DNA of 64,000 bases from Chrysomallon squamiferum (GCA_012295275.1 CM022679.1:8317169-8381168); one strand, 5' to 3'. Counted from the stretch's first letter, positions 33,181-46,803 are shown. Numbers and translations: made by a program. The notes: generated by a model from the sequence alone, not told the origin.

Positions 33181-33659
33181 GTGCAGTTAGTAATGAATAG
33201 CATTCAAATAGTAACTGAAGTATACATTAAATTATGAAAAAATTAAACAAAACTTCATCCTCTCGCTTACAGAATTTACGAAATAAATCATCACTTGCAC
33301 TTGTGCACTAAAAATCTGTGTAATAAATACTTTCAACTTAGTTAAATTTTTTAACCAAAAAAAAAAAAAAAAAAAAAAATTAATGATATTAAATAAGATA
33401 AATAAATATAATATCAGAATAATAAGTTTATATTAATTTCAGATGCACATTATTTCCAAAACTATAAAAACTTAATTTTCATCCAGTAAAAAAAAAAATC
33501 ACACAAAAACATACACACACACATATATATAAATTTTCTTTTTCTTTTTGCAGACATCAGATTTTATGAGAGAAACAGCGTCGTTTTCTTTCTTATATTT
33601 CAGTCCTAAGGCTTGTTATTTTAACGCAACACATAAAACGAACTCCCATTATATTTTAT

Positions 33660-33837
33660 GAGATAGCCCCTCAGGTTGTGCACAGGGCTCTCAGGTTATC
33701 TCCCCTGGTAAATCTTGCCGGTAGTTCCCCGCGAGAGGGCGAGCTACTTCAAAGTTTCTTTATCGACAGGTGATACGCCTGCGTCTTGGTGCGTCCAGAT
33801 TTGAACAGAACGGCGGTTCGCACAAAACCATGAAAAC
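33660..33837 (+). promoter_or_regulatory. STOX proximal promoter / 5' UTR with CTCF-like site
   Basis: A GC-richer segment directly upstream of STOX contains CCGCGAGAGGGCGA at 33729-33742, which I count as 11 of 14 matches to the CTCF core, two CTCAGGTT direct copies (about 33,670-33,700), and CGGCGG near the start codon. No TATA box is obvious. It probably includes the transcription start. Confidence 0.4.
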
Positions 33838-33841
33838 ATGA
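33830..33841 (+). promoter_or_regulatory. Overlapping minimal uORF at STOX start
   Basis: ATG AAA ACA TGA starts eight bases before the STOX ATG, and its stop overlaps that ATG (ACATGACT). The first ATG has the better context (AAAACCATGA, with A at -3). Ribosomes would meet a three-codon ORF whose termination point is the main start, an arrangement that could lower or tune STOX translation by reinitiation. Confidence 0.5.
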
Positions 33842-34213
33842 CTGCGAGGACTTACAGCGACAATCAGAGACTGCTGAAGAACCATTCTGTCACGTCAAAG
33901 TGTCTAGCAATTGTTCTGCAGGAAAATAGCAAAGCAGACAACGAAAATCTCGGATCGGCAAATACCGATGCACCAACGTCAGTTCAAAAAGCACACAATG
34001 GGAAGGATCTGTTTGATGATTTCAAACTGAGGAATAAAACTTGCTACTGGAACCCGTCGCTAATCGAAAGCATAAAGAACCTGGGATATCTCGGTTTTGT
34101 CGAGCCTTCGACTATTTTAGTTGGAGGAAGTGATATTCATCTGGAAAACCTGAGGTCTGCATGGGGAAGACGAGTTTTGAAGGCACCGGCCGGTTTCAGT
34201 GTCGTCCGAATAG
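33838..34213 (+). CDS. STOX: STOX exon 1
   Basis: Encodes residues 1-125. The first half is polar and not recognised. From about residue 68 the sequence KTCYWNPSLIESIKNLGYLG, then FVEPSTILVGG and LRSAWGRRVLKAPAGFSVVRIG, matches the conserved N-terminal block of STOX proteins (a Cys-Phe/Tyr-Trp-Asn motif and the 'AWxRRxLxxPxGF' segment). The start is chosen at 33838 because the frame is open from there. A three-codon upstream ORF overlaps it. Base composition is much less AT-rich than the flanks. Confidence 0.88.
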
Positions 34214-37200
34214 GTTAGAATCATTTTTTTTGGCATTTTGAATTTTATGTCATATTATTCTTGTTATTAGTTATCAATGTAGTGATCAGAAAATGTTGTT
34301 TTTTTTTTTTCTTTTTTTCTTTAGATATTTAAAATGATTATTTGTCTTTCTAAGGTAAAACAATAACACTTAACAGGTTAAGAAAATTAATTTGAAAATA
34401 ATATAATTATATAAAATAATAATGACTAAATTAACTACCAACCCAAGAACAGAAAGAAATAAAACATCAAAATAACTCAAAAATAAGGTGTCATCTGATT
34501 GTAAGAAAAATATATTTAAAATAAAAAAATAAAAAAATTTCACAGGTATAGATCTTTTTATATTAATACTTTTTAATTTTTTAATATTATTATTTAATGA
34601 TAATTTTTATTTCAAGAAATATATTCTCAACTTTCTTGTTTTCATTTTCTTTCATGATATTGTCCCAACTATTACTGTCACTTTTAAAAAAAATTAAATT
34701 TGTAACTGAAAAGTCTGACATCTCTATCTGAAACAACAAACTTAGAAACTAGCAGAAGAATGTAGTAAAGAAATTATACTTGTCAAGTGTTATTTTCATT
34801 CAACATTTAAATGAAAACTGATTATGCTCGTTGCAATATCTATCAGTGTTCATGATCTGAACTTTGTAGTTGAGTTTTGCATGTTCCTGTTGCGCCTGTA
34901 TCATTAAAAACATACAGCTTACAACTGTGGGTATACGTAAGCTTGTTTTAATTACGAGAATGTATGTGTCTTTCAATAACGATTTAAAGATACAGTTTTA
35001 AGAATGCCAATGCTTACATACAGGTTGAAGTGATACATCCTTTCGGAAACAACATGTTTATGGTTTATTCTCAAATCTGCCAGAACTAATTTTATTTTTA
35101 TTTTTGCCAAGATCCTCTGGCAGCCAAACATAATGTTTCAATTACCGTGACAAAATGCATTGTATGCCTCAGTGTTGACAGATAGATGTTATTTATGCAA
35201 TGTTTGTGCAGTTCTGTTCATTACACAGTGGTAAATAATAAAAGTGAAACGTCACAGGATGGGAAATGTACAAAACATAGTTTATTTATGTTGGATGTAC
35301 TTTTGTTACATCTGCATTACTTAGGCATTTTGTTTGGATTTTCATTTATGGTGGATGTGTTGTTGTTACACCTAACATTATTTAGACATTTTCTGTTTTT
35401 ATTTTGTTTGCCAACCACGGTATATATCATGTATGTTTGGCTGACACTGGGAGGATAAATGAACATTTATGATAAAAACAGCATGTGTTGAAGGAAAATG
35501 TCACCTTTCATGAACATTAATTGGAAAACAAAAAATCTTGCTTAGTTAATCAGAATTTTGAAATTGTAATAAGGGCATTAAGATAAATCATAATGCTTCT
35601 TGCCCTGTTGTTAAAACCAGAAGAGTTACAATCTTGGTGAGTGAGTTTGAAATAAAGACAGAGATTTGCAATTTCTTATTGGCAGACATGTGTTACTTAG
35701 TGCAGCTTGAATACACTCTCTTGGTTATTTCTGCTTTGTGTCCTACAACTGATTCATCACAAATGCATGGTACATGCTCTTCTATTGACCACAGCTCTTC
35801 ATATACAAAAGAAATAACCCTTCATGTGGCATTAACAAGTTTCCTCTCTCATTAACTGCTGGATTCATTAACTGCATGAGGACACGTAACAAGCACAGAT
35901 TAAAAAATATGTCAAGTGTATCGTTAAACAAAGCATTTCTTTCTTTTTCATCTTCAACTGCATTCACTGACAGAGTGATGCCAGGTGCAGCCATTCATTG
36001 CACAATCAGACAGTGCTAGGTAAATAATACAGGAGAAGGAGGAAAAAAACTGAGATCTAATTTAGAAATAAATTTGTTGTCACTGTCTTGCATGTAAATT
36101 GGTTAGTTTTCTGTTCGGATTCTTTTCCCGTTGCAGCCACTGACTGATATATCAAACTTCAAAGGTTAAACTTGTCAATGCATACAAATGTTCGCTTGCT
36201 GATAATTGGTAGCTACAGCTCTGGGATTCACAACAGCACATTTTCAATCTTAGGCGAAACCAGACAGTGATTACAGAACTGGCAGCAATGATTAATCTGT
36301 GTTTTGATTTATTTTTGAAACCCAGTTATTTCAAAGCATGCAGACTCATAGCTGGTTCCTTGTTACTTTTGATGAAATAAAATTTATATGTAACCTTTGT
36401 GAACAAAGACAAAAAAAAAATAAAGAAAAGGAATTCATTTTTGTTGAAAGAACATATTTTGCAGGGTGTTTAAAAGTGTGTGTATGAAATAACTGGATGT
36501 ATCATTTACATTTATCCACCCTGCATTTCAAACACAGACCTTTAGAAGAGTGAATTAAAGCCACTTAGCATTGTAATCACCTATTTTAGAATAAAACAAG
36601 CAGGTTCTGCCCTTGGCTATGCACAGTTAGCTTTGTCATCAGCTCATTGATGCAAAAGAGGCCTGAAGACAGTAGCAGCCTAACAGTGCTTGCATCAGCA
36701 TTTGACACTTGTAATTGCTGGTGTAGCTTCACTCTCTACAGTGTTGAATGTTAATTAGTCAAGTTTGGCTGTAATTAAATTCCTGGTATTTGTTCTCTTA
36801 ACTGTGCACACCCAGTTGTAGTGGCAACTTGGTTTCCATATTACACAATCTTCTTCACAGTAATTCAACACTGGCCATCTGCCACACTAAATATGCATGT
36901 TAAATATTAGTCTATACCCTGTATAATTAAACAGTCTCCTGTGAAAAATTCAAAATTATTTTCTTCTTTTTTGGGGGGGGGGGAAAGCAATAAAATAAAA
37001 ACAACACAAGCTGTATACTGGTTTTTGGGTTTTTTTTTTCTTAGTTTATTAATTTAAAATATTTAAAAAAAAACAATTTTTTATCTGCTCTGCTTGAACA
37101 ATTAATGAACACCTGAATTAGTTACATTCATAAATAATGATAATGTTATTGTGTATTTTGCTGGATTTACGTTTGTTTACGTATATACGTACTTAAAATC

Positions 37201-39538
37201 ATTACATTTATGTTAACTGACAAAGGGTTTTTTCATACAGTATTGTTTTTGTTAGTAATTTTTGGTTGAACATTGAATACACTTTGTAGTATTAGTAATG
37301 TTAATTAGTAATTAAAACCAGTTCTCTTTATTTTACATTCTGGTACATACATACAGACTGGATGGATGAATATGTTAATATGGGGACATTTAACTTAAAT
37401 TACAAAAACAGTTAAATGTAAATAAGAAATACATTTCTAATGACATTTAGAATTACTGCATATCCTTATTGTTCTTTTTAAAAATTAAATGTATTAAATC
37501 TTTTTTGGTTAAAAGCTGTCATCATTAAATAGTATTTAGGTTAAATAAACATCATCAAAGCTGAATATTTCTCCTACATATCAATACATTGTCATGCAAT
37601 TGTTTATTAAGTTTCTAGTATGGCAGTACTTAAACTCTGAGACAATTCAAAAATTGAGTAATACTTCATTATCTGACAGGTGTGTATATGTTTCATGTGA
37701 AACACCAGACTGAAACTTGTTAGCATCTACATGTTAAAAACATTTTCTTATTCACCAGACTCATTTAGAACCAACATGTTAATTCAAGTTTGAGAAAAAT
37801 CTTAACACTGATTAGCCAGACTTGGCAGGATAGCAGTACTTGAACCATTAAAACCAGTACCAGTATTAATTAGACAGGGTTCAGTCCACAGTGTTTGAGG
37901 TTATTGCTTCAGAGTTGATTGGTTTTACATATTTATGTTGGAAAATACACATATCAGATACACACATTTCACACAAGGTATGGTATTTAGTTTCATTTTG
38001 TTTTACATATATATATATTCAACATTTCAAAGGTCTTTATTACATTAACAGATGCAAGCAGATTAAGGATGCTTGTAAATATAAATATTTAAATATTTCA
38101 TTTATTTATTAGCTGTTATTATTATTTTCATCAGAAAACAAATTATTTTATTTTTATTTAGGCATTATATTGTCTCTGTTTTTCTTCATGTCCTGTCTCT
38201 CTCTCTCTCTCTCTCTCTCGACATGTTGTATAATTCTTAATTTTTTTGAGTGTACCTGTACTAACTCTGTATATAATAACAAACCTTTATGATAAATTTA
38301 CACAATTCACTTAAATGAGACTCACGAATAATGGTTTTATTTAAATAGCTACAAAAGGCACTTTAGTACTGAAACCAGTTTTAATTTACACTGTTGGACA
38401 TTTGTGTGTGTGTCAGCATGTTAAACACCTTTGTAATTATGTCCATGAAGAAGATACATGCCTAAGCATTAATTGAACTCTGTACTTTGTGTGCATTAAT
38501 ATGAAAAAAGTAAACAACAGAACAGTAAATCACTGATAGGAAGACATATATCAGGGTGTGGAGTATTTGACTGGATTACCGACGATATTCTGTCAAGAAC
38601 ATTGGCTGTTTTTGTCATCAAGAGTTCCATGCTTGTTAACAAAATATTGACTCTGCTTGTCAGAGGCAGTTTGGACACAGTGTGCTGTAGTGTAGTAATC
38701 GTTGGAGTTGTTTGTACAGTGGTACCTGTGCTGACATTATTCTCTAAATAACACACAACTGAAAACACTTGGAGTGTCTTGTTTAGAAGTCACGCAAACT
38801 TATATTAGTGCTTGAAGTGATGGACTTTTACTCACTGAACCACATGTGGTTCTGTAGTGGAAATCAGTGTCTATATGCTAGTATATATATGTGTATGTGT
38901 GTTTATATGTATGTATGTATGTGTATGTGTGTTTATGTATGTATGTATGTATGTAATGTATGTAATGTATGTTACGTATGTATGTATGTATGTATGTATG
39001 CATGCATGTATGTCATAGAACTTTTTAAAAAGTTTCTTATATGTATATCTGTATCTGTGTGTATGTATTTATATACATGTAAGTGTTTATAATTTCATAA
39101 TTTAATATATCCAAAAATTACATTCAGATTTATTTTCAGTTTATTCCCTTTTTTCTCTTCTCCTTTTTTTTTTAAAAAAAAAAAAACCTATTTATTATTT
39201 AAAAAAAATTCTTTATTCATTTTTATTACAATTATTATTATTTTATTTATGCTCTTGAGGCATTTGAGTACATGCTGTATATATTTACAATCTTTTAACT
39301 ACAGTAATAAATAACCCACGTGAGCAAGCAAGCAGACTTTCAAATCAGTCTATTCACTTGGAACAGTGTCACTAGAATTTAATAAAAAGCACTTTCTAGA
39401 TTATTTGTGCTGAACAATGAATGTGGATATTATTGCCAGACTATAATGTGACTGGAAATGAGATATATGTACATAACTAATTTACAACATAATTGTCAAG
39501 TGTCAGTTTTGATTTGTTGTACCCATACACAGTAAATA

Positions 39539-39573
<35 letters not shown>

Positions 39574-41568
39574 ACAAATAAACAAACAAACAAACAAACA
39601 AACAAACAAACAAAAATACAAACAAATATTTATAGTTTTTGACAGAGTATATATATATAGTGTTCATGTTGAAAAAAGAGAGGTCCACATAAAAGATCCC
39701 TTGCTGCCGATTGACAAAAACAACTGACAAGCACAAACAGTGGCTTTTGTCTCTTTATCACTGTGCAAAAAAAGCAGCAAATGCTTTTGATAGTCAGATA
39801 ACTTTTAAAAAGTGTCTCGAAGTCATTAACTTCATTTATTCATTGTTCGATTTCGGTAACTTCAAAGAAATTACTAGAACAGATAATTGTGAAATATCAC
39901 CCACTCATTTTCTGACTGTCTTCCAAGTTCAGCTATCTCATTCATTATTCCTCTCTGACTTCAAATAAAGAAGTTAAAAAAAACAACAAAAAACCCCCCT
40001 AGACAACTACAGAATATAAAAAAAAAAAAAACAACAAAAAAAAGACAGAGAAGAAAAATGATAACTAAAACCAATTGCATTGAACTATAATTCTCAAATT
40101 GCACTTCACCTGTGAGGGTACATACACATGTTTAATGGTGGCGTGCAATAAAAAGAGATATCTAATAGCTTCACTTGATCCGAGTGTCACTGACAGGCTG
40201 TAGGTTATAGTCTGAATTACTTTCAGTGCTTCACTTAGCTTTCTGATATGCACTGCTAAATATCCACCTATTTTGTCATTTATCACAACTCCATTCTTTG
40301 TCAGTTTTTTTTTTTTTTTTTTTTTTTCCCTCAGTATATTTTCAAAATTTTGTTTTCTTATATCAGAATGATTCAGATACACAAACATGTTGATGTGAGA
40401 AAACTGGGAAACTAAAAAGAGAGTTTTTGAAATTTTATAATTTTTTTATTAGTTATTTTTGTGTGGCTTTTTGAATACTGGTGAGATTATTCAATACTGA
40501 ATGTTAGTGTGTACGTGAATGAGAGAGTATATACTTCTTATCTGTGATAGATCTTTTAATATTAAAAAAAAACTTGACATACACTGATACAGGTAAAAAT
40601 GAACTGATTTACTGCACTTTCTCCTTTTTTTACTTTAGATAAGAAATATTTACATTACTCTACACATATCAATAACGATATTTAGAAGTTAAGTGCTTTA
40701 ATAATGCCATATTGCGAGACCATTTCAAATCCTCATTAGTCAAACACTTTTTCTACAAGGCTAAACACATTTTGTTTTTGATGGAATAATTATAGACTTT
40801 TCATTATATTTGATTAACAAAAACAGAACAACAGAAACAGATTTATTTATTGACAAACATTTATAAACACACACACACACTATACACACAAACCTTGTGT
40901 TTTTGTACTAGATCAAACTGAAGAATTAAAATGAATAATGGAGGAGCTAGTCTTCTGTTGTGTTCGCCATGCTGCATAAGATCAATATCAGTGGTAACCT
41001 GTCTTGTTAAAATATAAATCTTACATGTTGACACGATTAGTATCTGCTGTCCCAGTACATCCTGACTGTTTAAGTAAATAATGCATTCTTTTAGAATTAA
41101 TAATAAATGAACTTAAACCAACGAAACAAACAAAAAAAACCAACCAACCCAACCAAACAAAAAAACCAACAACAACACAGAATAGTACAGAAACTTAATT
41201 CATCCAGTTAAAATGACATAAAACTATATTAATTAAATAGTTTGACAAGCAGTGCCTCTATAACATTTTTTATGTATTTAATGTATATATATACCTATAT
41301 GTGCTTGTTTGTATTGTACGTATTGTAATCTTGGTGAATGAGCAAAACAGCCCACAGAGTGTTTCTCCTCTTTCTTTACACTGATAACTGAAGCACAGTG
41401 CAGGCTGGATTTACTCTCCATGTAAATCAGTCATTTGAAAATAGGAAATCACTGCTGTCAGTTACATTTTCCCCAGCCTTCTGACTTTACACATAATGAG
41501 TTTGGGGATGGCGTTGCATCCTTGTTCGATTTTTTTCCCTTCCCTATCTCTTTATCCCATTAAGTTTC

Positions 41569-41599
<31 letters not shown>

Positions 41600-41792
41600 C
41601 CCCAAACATTTGCAGAAATGTGAAACTTTCTTTTTAAAAGATTTGTTTCTTTTCTTCTGCTACATTTTTGACATTTTTATATTTATCACGACAGTTTTTA
41701 TTGGAGCTTACTTGGTTTGGTTTTGCTTTGTTGTAGAAATATAAGTCTGTGTTCAAGTAAGTACATGAATCTATGTTCATAACAGACACACA

Positions 41793-41832
<40 letters not shown>

Positions 41833-42624
41833 GGGTGGCCTAAAAGTTACTTTACTGTAATACAATATTAACACAGTATCATGAAAAATAAAATAAGAAG
41901 AATTAAAATAAAACAGAAAGAAAAAGAAAAATAATAAAATAGCACATGAAATCTATCAAAAAAACATCCTATTTTTTCAACTGAAATATCACTGTTTATA
42001 AAATAAGTTTTATAGTAACATCTGGGCCACTGTGTGTGTGTCTGGAGTGTTTGTGTGAATAAATGAATGAATCTTTAATGACACCCCAGGACTAAATATA
42101 TATCTGCCACTGGGTGTCAATATAACAAAACGGTGAATATTTTCTATACAAAAATTCAAAATTAGTCATGAATACGTGTGCATGCATGTATACTAACAGT
42201 GATACTTAGAGGGACAAGTGTCCTTGAGCTCATTCATCAAAGTGATATAAAACAACATTAGACTCAGTCTTACACTGAGCTTGTTCAGTTTTCTCAAACT
42301 GTTTGTCTGTTAGAGGTATTCCATTGCTTTGCACACAAAAATTGCACATTAAAAAAATGTTCCAGTTTAAAATCAAAACATTTAAAAACTGAATTCCCTA
42401 AAAAGTAATACATGACACTGTCTGATATTTTATGTCCAAGATATGATATAAATATTAGTTTTTTCATAACCAAATGTCATTTATCAATACCTTTATGCAA
42501 TAGATATCCTGTTTTTTGTTGTTTTTTTTGAAGAAATTATGACTGGTGAAAAATATCTGTTGGTGTCATAAATAAAATTTATGTGAAAAATAAATAAAAC
42601 ATTTTTTTAATAATTTTTGTTTTG

Positions 42625-42655
<31 letters not shown>

Positions 42656-43503
42656 TTCTATATTTAAGATATATCTGTTTAAAATATAAAATAAATAATA
42701 AAATGGCTCATAGTAAAACTATACTCTATTTAACATTATTATTTGTTATTTTTATTTTATTATTATATTATTATTATTATTATTATTATTATTAAATATA
42801 TATATATATATCTATATATTAAATGTTGACTGAATTTTAGTAATCATATTTGATAGCCCTTTGTTTTGAATTAGGAACATTATGATTGGTGTTACATTCA
42901 TTCTGTATCTCCACATTCGAATTCACGCTACTTAACATAGAATATCTTGTTGATATTTTGTTTACAGATTACAATCATTTATACACGATATCACAGCTTT
43001 ATTCAATTTCATATCCTGACATAATTCTTTTTCTTCTTTCTGTCACCGCAAGATTAAAGGTGCTTAAGGTTTCAGCTCGTATTACCTATAGTGTATCGTA
43101 TTGTTATTTAACACCTGGCAAATGGCAGGTTGCTTCGAGTCGTTAATCTTTAATCCATCAATCACCTGGCTGGGTCATGTTCTGAATATTATGAGCACAA
43201 AGTGTTGGCCTGACACCACTGGGTGCCTCACATTGTGGTCGTCTTCGGGTAAAGCTCCGTGTTATAGTCACAGCTCAATTAGGCACAACTGGCGATCCTC
43301 GTTTGTGTAGCAAATTGTATAAAAAGTTATTAAACAAATTGTCCTTAAATTTTGGAAGGTAACAAAGTTTATACAGTATATATATATTTGATTTTTTTAA
43401 TCATACAGGAATCCATACTTCATCCTTATTTCTGTTATTTCATTTTTTTAATTTACAAATACCTCTGTCTTTGACGATTTCTTCTTTTTTCTTTTTCTCT
43501 TGC

Positions 43504-43576
<73 letters not shown>

Positions 43577-44914
43577 ACACATCAAAGAACAAGTTGTTAA
43601 CATTTGGTCTATACTAAGCTCTGCCGTGTAACAAAACTAGATAGAAAGGTAATTAGTGTTTTCAGATGTATCTCATGGTGGTCTGCTTGTATGACTTTCT
43701 AGATTTGTAGTAACTGTGTGTACAGAATTCCACTTCCTTGCCTTAATGCTTGAAATCTGTCATAACACTGGAAATAGTTCAGTTTAATTATTTCAGATGA
43801 GTATACAAACTAGCTGATAATTTCTACTCGAGAAAATCCAAAACTCATTTTCTGTGGAATGTATAATAAAGTGAAAGAAATGTTTCTGTTAAAGTGTATT
43901 TAGGCTATGTCTGTAAGTATGTACTTAAGATTAAAATTGTTTGTTATGCATTTTTAAAAATAATTTTTGGTTACAGTATTAGTTAATTATTGTGTGTTAA
44001 GTGTACTGTTAAAGATATAGAGAAATAATAATAATTGAAAAATAGCACATGTGAGTTACATTTTTTTTTCTTGTATAATATGTGAATTTACACTATTACT
44101 ATTAGAGTCACCTAAAATATATTTTAAAAATAAACTTAATTTAACACAGTTTAAAGTGAACTTTGTAAATTTTTTATTTAAAATTGTTTTACTCATAATG
44201 TGAATGAACATTACTATAATTTGTCATAATTTAGTTGAGATAAAATGAATACTGTAATAATTAATTTAATTATGTTTGAAAAGTGTTCGCAGGTAATGTG
44301 AATGAACATTAAAATGATTTATTTTAAATGTAATTACCGGTAATACGAATGCACATTATTATAATTTATTTTGAAACTAATTACAGCTGATGTAATTAAA
44401 TGCTGTAAACATCTTAGCTAATGTGATTAAACACTAATATCTGATAACAGGTGATATAAATAAACATACAACTCTAATTAAAGGTGATATAATTTAAACA
44501 AATATATCCAATTATAGGTGATGTGACTAAACATTAATACCTCGTTACAGGTAATATAAACAAACATACATCTTATTACAGGTGATAAAAATAAACATAA
44601 TATACATAATTACAGGTGTTATAAATAAACATAATATACATAATTACAGGTGATATAAATAAACATAATATACATAATTACAGGTGACGTGAATGGGATA
44701 GAGATGCAGGTGATACCTCAGACTCAGTTTATACCTCTCCCCGATGCTCTCTGTCTCATCATCATGGATCTCAACAACCAGCGCGTCGTTGCCACCCTCG
44801 ACACCATCTTTGAGAAACTGCAGCAGTGGTACGGCGGCATGACGATGCCAGACAACCAGCTCATCTTCAACACCCTCAGTCACCTGGTACAGGAACGGAA
44901 AATATTCCACACAG
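33838..44914 (+). CDS. STOX: Storkhead-box protein (STOX1/2 homologue), 5' part
   Basis: Two exons encode the N-terminal 202 residues of a storkhead-box winged-helix protein: 33838-34213 (phase 0-1) and 44684-44914 (phase 1-1), joined by a 10.5-kb intron. Relatives are vertebrate STOX1/STOX2, Drosophila knockout and C. elegans HAM-1, nuclear or cortical factors in cell-fate and neural decisions. Exon 1 ends AGFSVVRIG and exon 2 starts DVNGIEMQVIPQTQFIPLPD, matching the vertebrate order around the storkhead box. The frame closes perfectly. In vertebrates the long C-terminal part follows in a large exon; I see none of it before 64,000, so the gene continues past the right edge. Family assignment is strong; STOX1 versus STOX2 cannot be decided, and invertebrates may have one ancestor. 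Confidence 0.88.
35690..35955 (+). mobile_element. Degenerate molluscan SINE, near full length
   Basis: Segments in order match the same family: GGTTATTTCTG, TGGTACATGCTCTTCTAT, CATATACAAAAG, AAGTTTCCTCTCTCA, and the tail GTGTATCGTTAAACAAAGCA followed by TTTCTTTCTTT. It sits in STOX intron 1. The tail identifies its 3' end. Confidence 0.6.
39650..39750 (+). mobile_element. SINE central fragment
   Basis: ACATAAAAGATCCCTTGCTG is the most conserved central phrase of the molluscan SINE. Flanks on both sides diverge, so only a piece remains. STOX intron 1. Confidence 0.55.
42060..42132 (+). mobile_element. Dispersed molluscan repeat fragment
   Basis: AATCTTTAATGACACCCCAG, then CTGCCACTGGGTGTCAA, matches a second very common molluscan dispersed sequence that I recall as 'TTTAACGACACCCCAG...ATTGGGTGTCAA'. 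STOX intron 1. Confidence 0.45.
44090..44683 (+). repeat. 34-bp repeat ladder ending at the STOX exon 2 acceptor
   Basis: Units of GTGATATAAATAAACATAAT and ATACATAATTACAG end in AG at 44450, 44483, 44517, 44550, 44581, 44615, 44649 and the true acceptor 44683. The exon itself begins GTGACGTGAATGGG, like the unit start GTGATGTGA(A/C)T. More divergent copies reach back to about 44,090. Confidence 0.93.
44684..44914 (+). CDS. STOX: STOX exon 2, storkhead winged helix
   Basis: Encodes residues about 126-202: the storkhead domain with FIPLPDALCLIIMDLNNQRV, FEKLQQWYGGMTMPDNQLIF and LSHLVQERKIFHTG, a close counterpart of the vertebrate STOX winged helix that ends KERKIYHTG. The exon starts in phase 1 after TTACAG and ends in phase 1 before GTACTT. 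GC content rises sharply over the exon (CGTCGTTGCCACCCTCG). The acceptor lacks a pyrimidine tract and is the last of a ladder of 34-bp repeats, each ending in a similar AG. Confidence 0.92.
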
Positions 44915-45023
44915 GTACTTCACTATTTCTTTAGAAGTTTTGTTTGACAGTCTATATGCTGTAAATATCATACTAAAATAAAACAGAAATTATTTCATAC
45001 TGGTACGTTTATTTTGAGTTAGA

Positions 45024-45054
<31 letters not shown>

Positions 45055-45110
45055 TACCTGTATGGTTATATATGAAAATAAAGCATAACAATTATTTCAT
45101 TATTTTTATT

Positions 45111-45182
45111 TTTATCTTTATCTTTATCTTTATCTTTATCTTTATCTTTATCTTTATCTTTATCTTTATCTTTATCTTTATT
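45111..45182 (+). repeat. (TTTATC)n hexanucleotide array, STOX intron 2
   Basis: About twelve hexamer units between long T-runs, 200 bp after exon 2. Confidence 0.95.
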
Positions 45183-46059
45183 TTTATTTTTTTTTTTTTT
45201 TTTTTTTTTGTTTTTTTTTTAAATTAAAATAGAGAATATAAAAATTTTTTTGAATTATTAATTTTAAATTTGTTTTTTTTTAAATATTTATTTATGTACA
45301 TAATTATTTCATTGAAATTAAAAAAAAAATGTACATACATATGTATTAAAATAAAAAAAAAAAATTTTAGTTAGGTCCATAACAATTTTTTCCCGTTTCT
45401 AACAAAAACATACACGCTGAAATACAACAGAATACATTCCTTTGATATGAAATTATTTCACTGATATTTCTTATAACAATCACACACCCACATATACAGT
45501 ATGAATACCCATATTTAATTTCTAGTTATTTGTATTTTAAAACTGCTAGTTTTTTTCTTACTTAAGAAATGACAGTTTTCTTTCACTAATCACCATTTGA
45601 TAATATTTTTATTAAAATTCGTGTACACCAAGCTGTATTCTTACAGTGGCATACAGTATGCTTGATGCTGGTATGGTTTACGTGGGTTTTAGCTATATTT
45701 GGAAGTACCTGTAGATAGGGTTTCAAGTTGTGAACATGTATAAGGTAGAATTACATCATTTTATTTGTTTCCTAAGCATCTGTGGTTTTCAGCATCTGCA
45801 TGGGGTCCCAAAACCACACACCTACAGATATGGTGGTCCCACTATATTTCGTTTCAAGCTATTTCTGGGCGGTAGATGTCATAACACACAGGCTGTTATT
45901 TCACTACTTGGATTTCAGCTATCTGTCCATGTAAGCATTAATATCTGTCTCAATTTACAGGTCTTTGCTGTCAACACCTGTGTTATTTTTAAACAAAATA
46001 TATATATATATTTTTTTCTTCATCTTATTAAAGATGAATTATTATTTCCTTCACAACAA

Positions 46060-46107
<48 letters not shown>

Positions 46108-46139
46108 CTTCTGTTTAATGACAAATTGATTCCTACAGG

Positions 46140-46600
46140 AAAACATTTATTCAAACATTAGTTTCTGGCCAGTGCACACACAGTTTCCTAATTTATACAC
46201 CAATAACCAGTCTGATCAATGTGCATCGCGCACAGCCGAGCTAAACCCATGCACAAAAGGTATTACAGCTTCTAATCACATCCTCACCAGCGGTAATTGA
46301 CATTTCAGTGATTTTTTTTTGCCAGGCCCTCTTTCTCCCCCTCTTTGATTTACTCAACGGTGACAATGCAATGCATATGCCTGGCTACATGGCCTGAGGC
46401 CAAAAGCCCAAAGGTTAATAATACCCAGGTTATCCAATTGATGGCATTACAATATGTTGTGTTAAGCTGGGTTATCGGACACGGCTATCATAGCCAGCAG
46501 TGATTAATGTATCATGGTGGGGATGTGGACGAATCAGTGATTCACAACATGTAACAGAATAAACCTTCTGTTGAGCAAATCAGGCATAATAATCAGACAG
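46140..46600. promoter_or_regulatory. Candidate conserved noncoding element, STOX intron 2
   Basis: About 460 bp of balanced composition with GGTAATTGACATTTCAGTGA, TGATTAATG, ATCGGACACGGCTATC and several CpGs. No coding frame; looks regulatory by composition only. Confidence 0.3.
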
Positions 46601-46745
46601 TGCCGTTATTGTTTCGTTTCACTAAGTGTTTGTTGTAACTGTCGTTATTGTTCTTGTTGTTGTTAAATTAGTCTCATCTACAGCCTCTTTACTGTTATTA
46701 ATATTATTATTACTACTGCTGCTATTACTGCTACTATTATTATTA

Positions 46746-46803
<58 letters not shown>

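Larger units (their letters stand above)
34214..44683 (+). other. STOX intron 1 (10.5 kb)
   Basis: Begins GTTAGA and ends TTACAG. It contains three mobile-element fragments, microsatellites and non-repetitive blocks (about 36,100-36,900) with several homeodomain-type TAATTA/TAATTG cores. These look more like enhancer DNA than exons. Confidence 0.7.

Noticed and set aside
38496-38768. 90-codon minus-strand Thr/Ser-rich frame
   Set aside because: No acceptor/donor context, no known motif; length is within chance for this composition.
39711-39968. 85-codon frame in STOX intron 1
   Set aside because: It starts at the edge of a SINE fragment and shows no family features.
45793-45871. Exon-like block flanked by TTTTCAG and GTAGAT after STOX exon 2
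   Set aside because: It is open in phase 1 but leaves in phase 2, and the translation does not resemble the expected STOX sequence.
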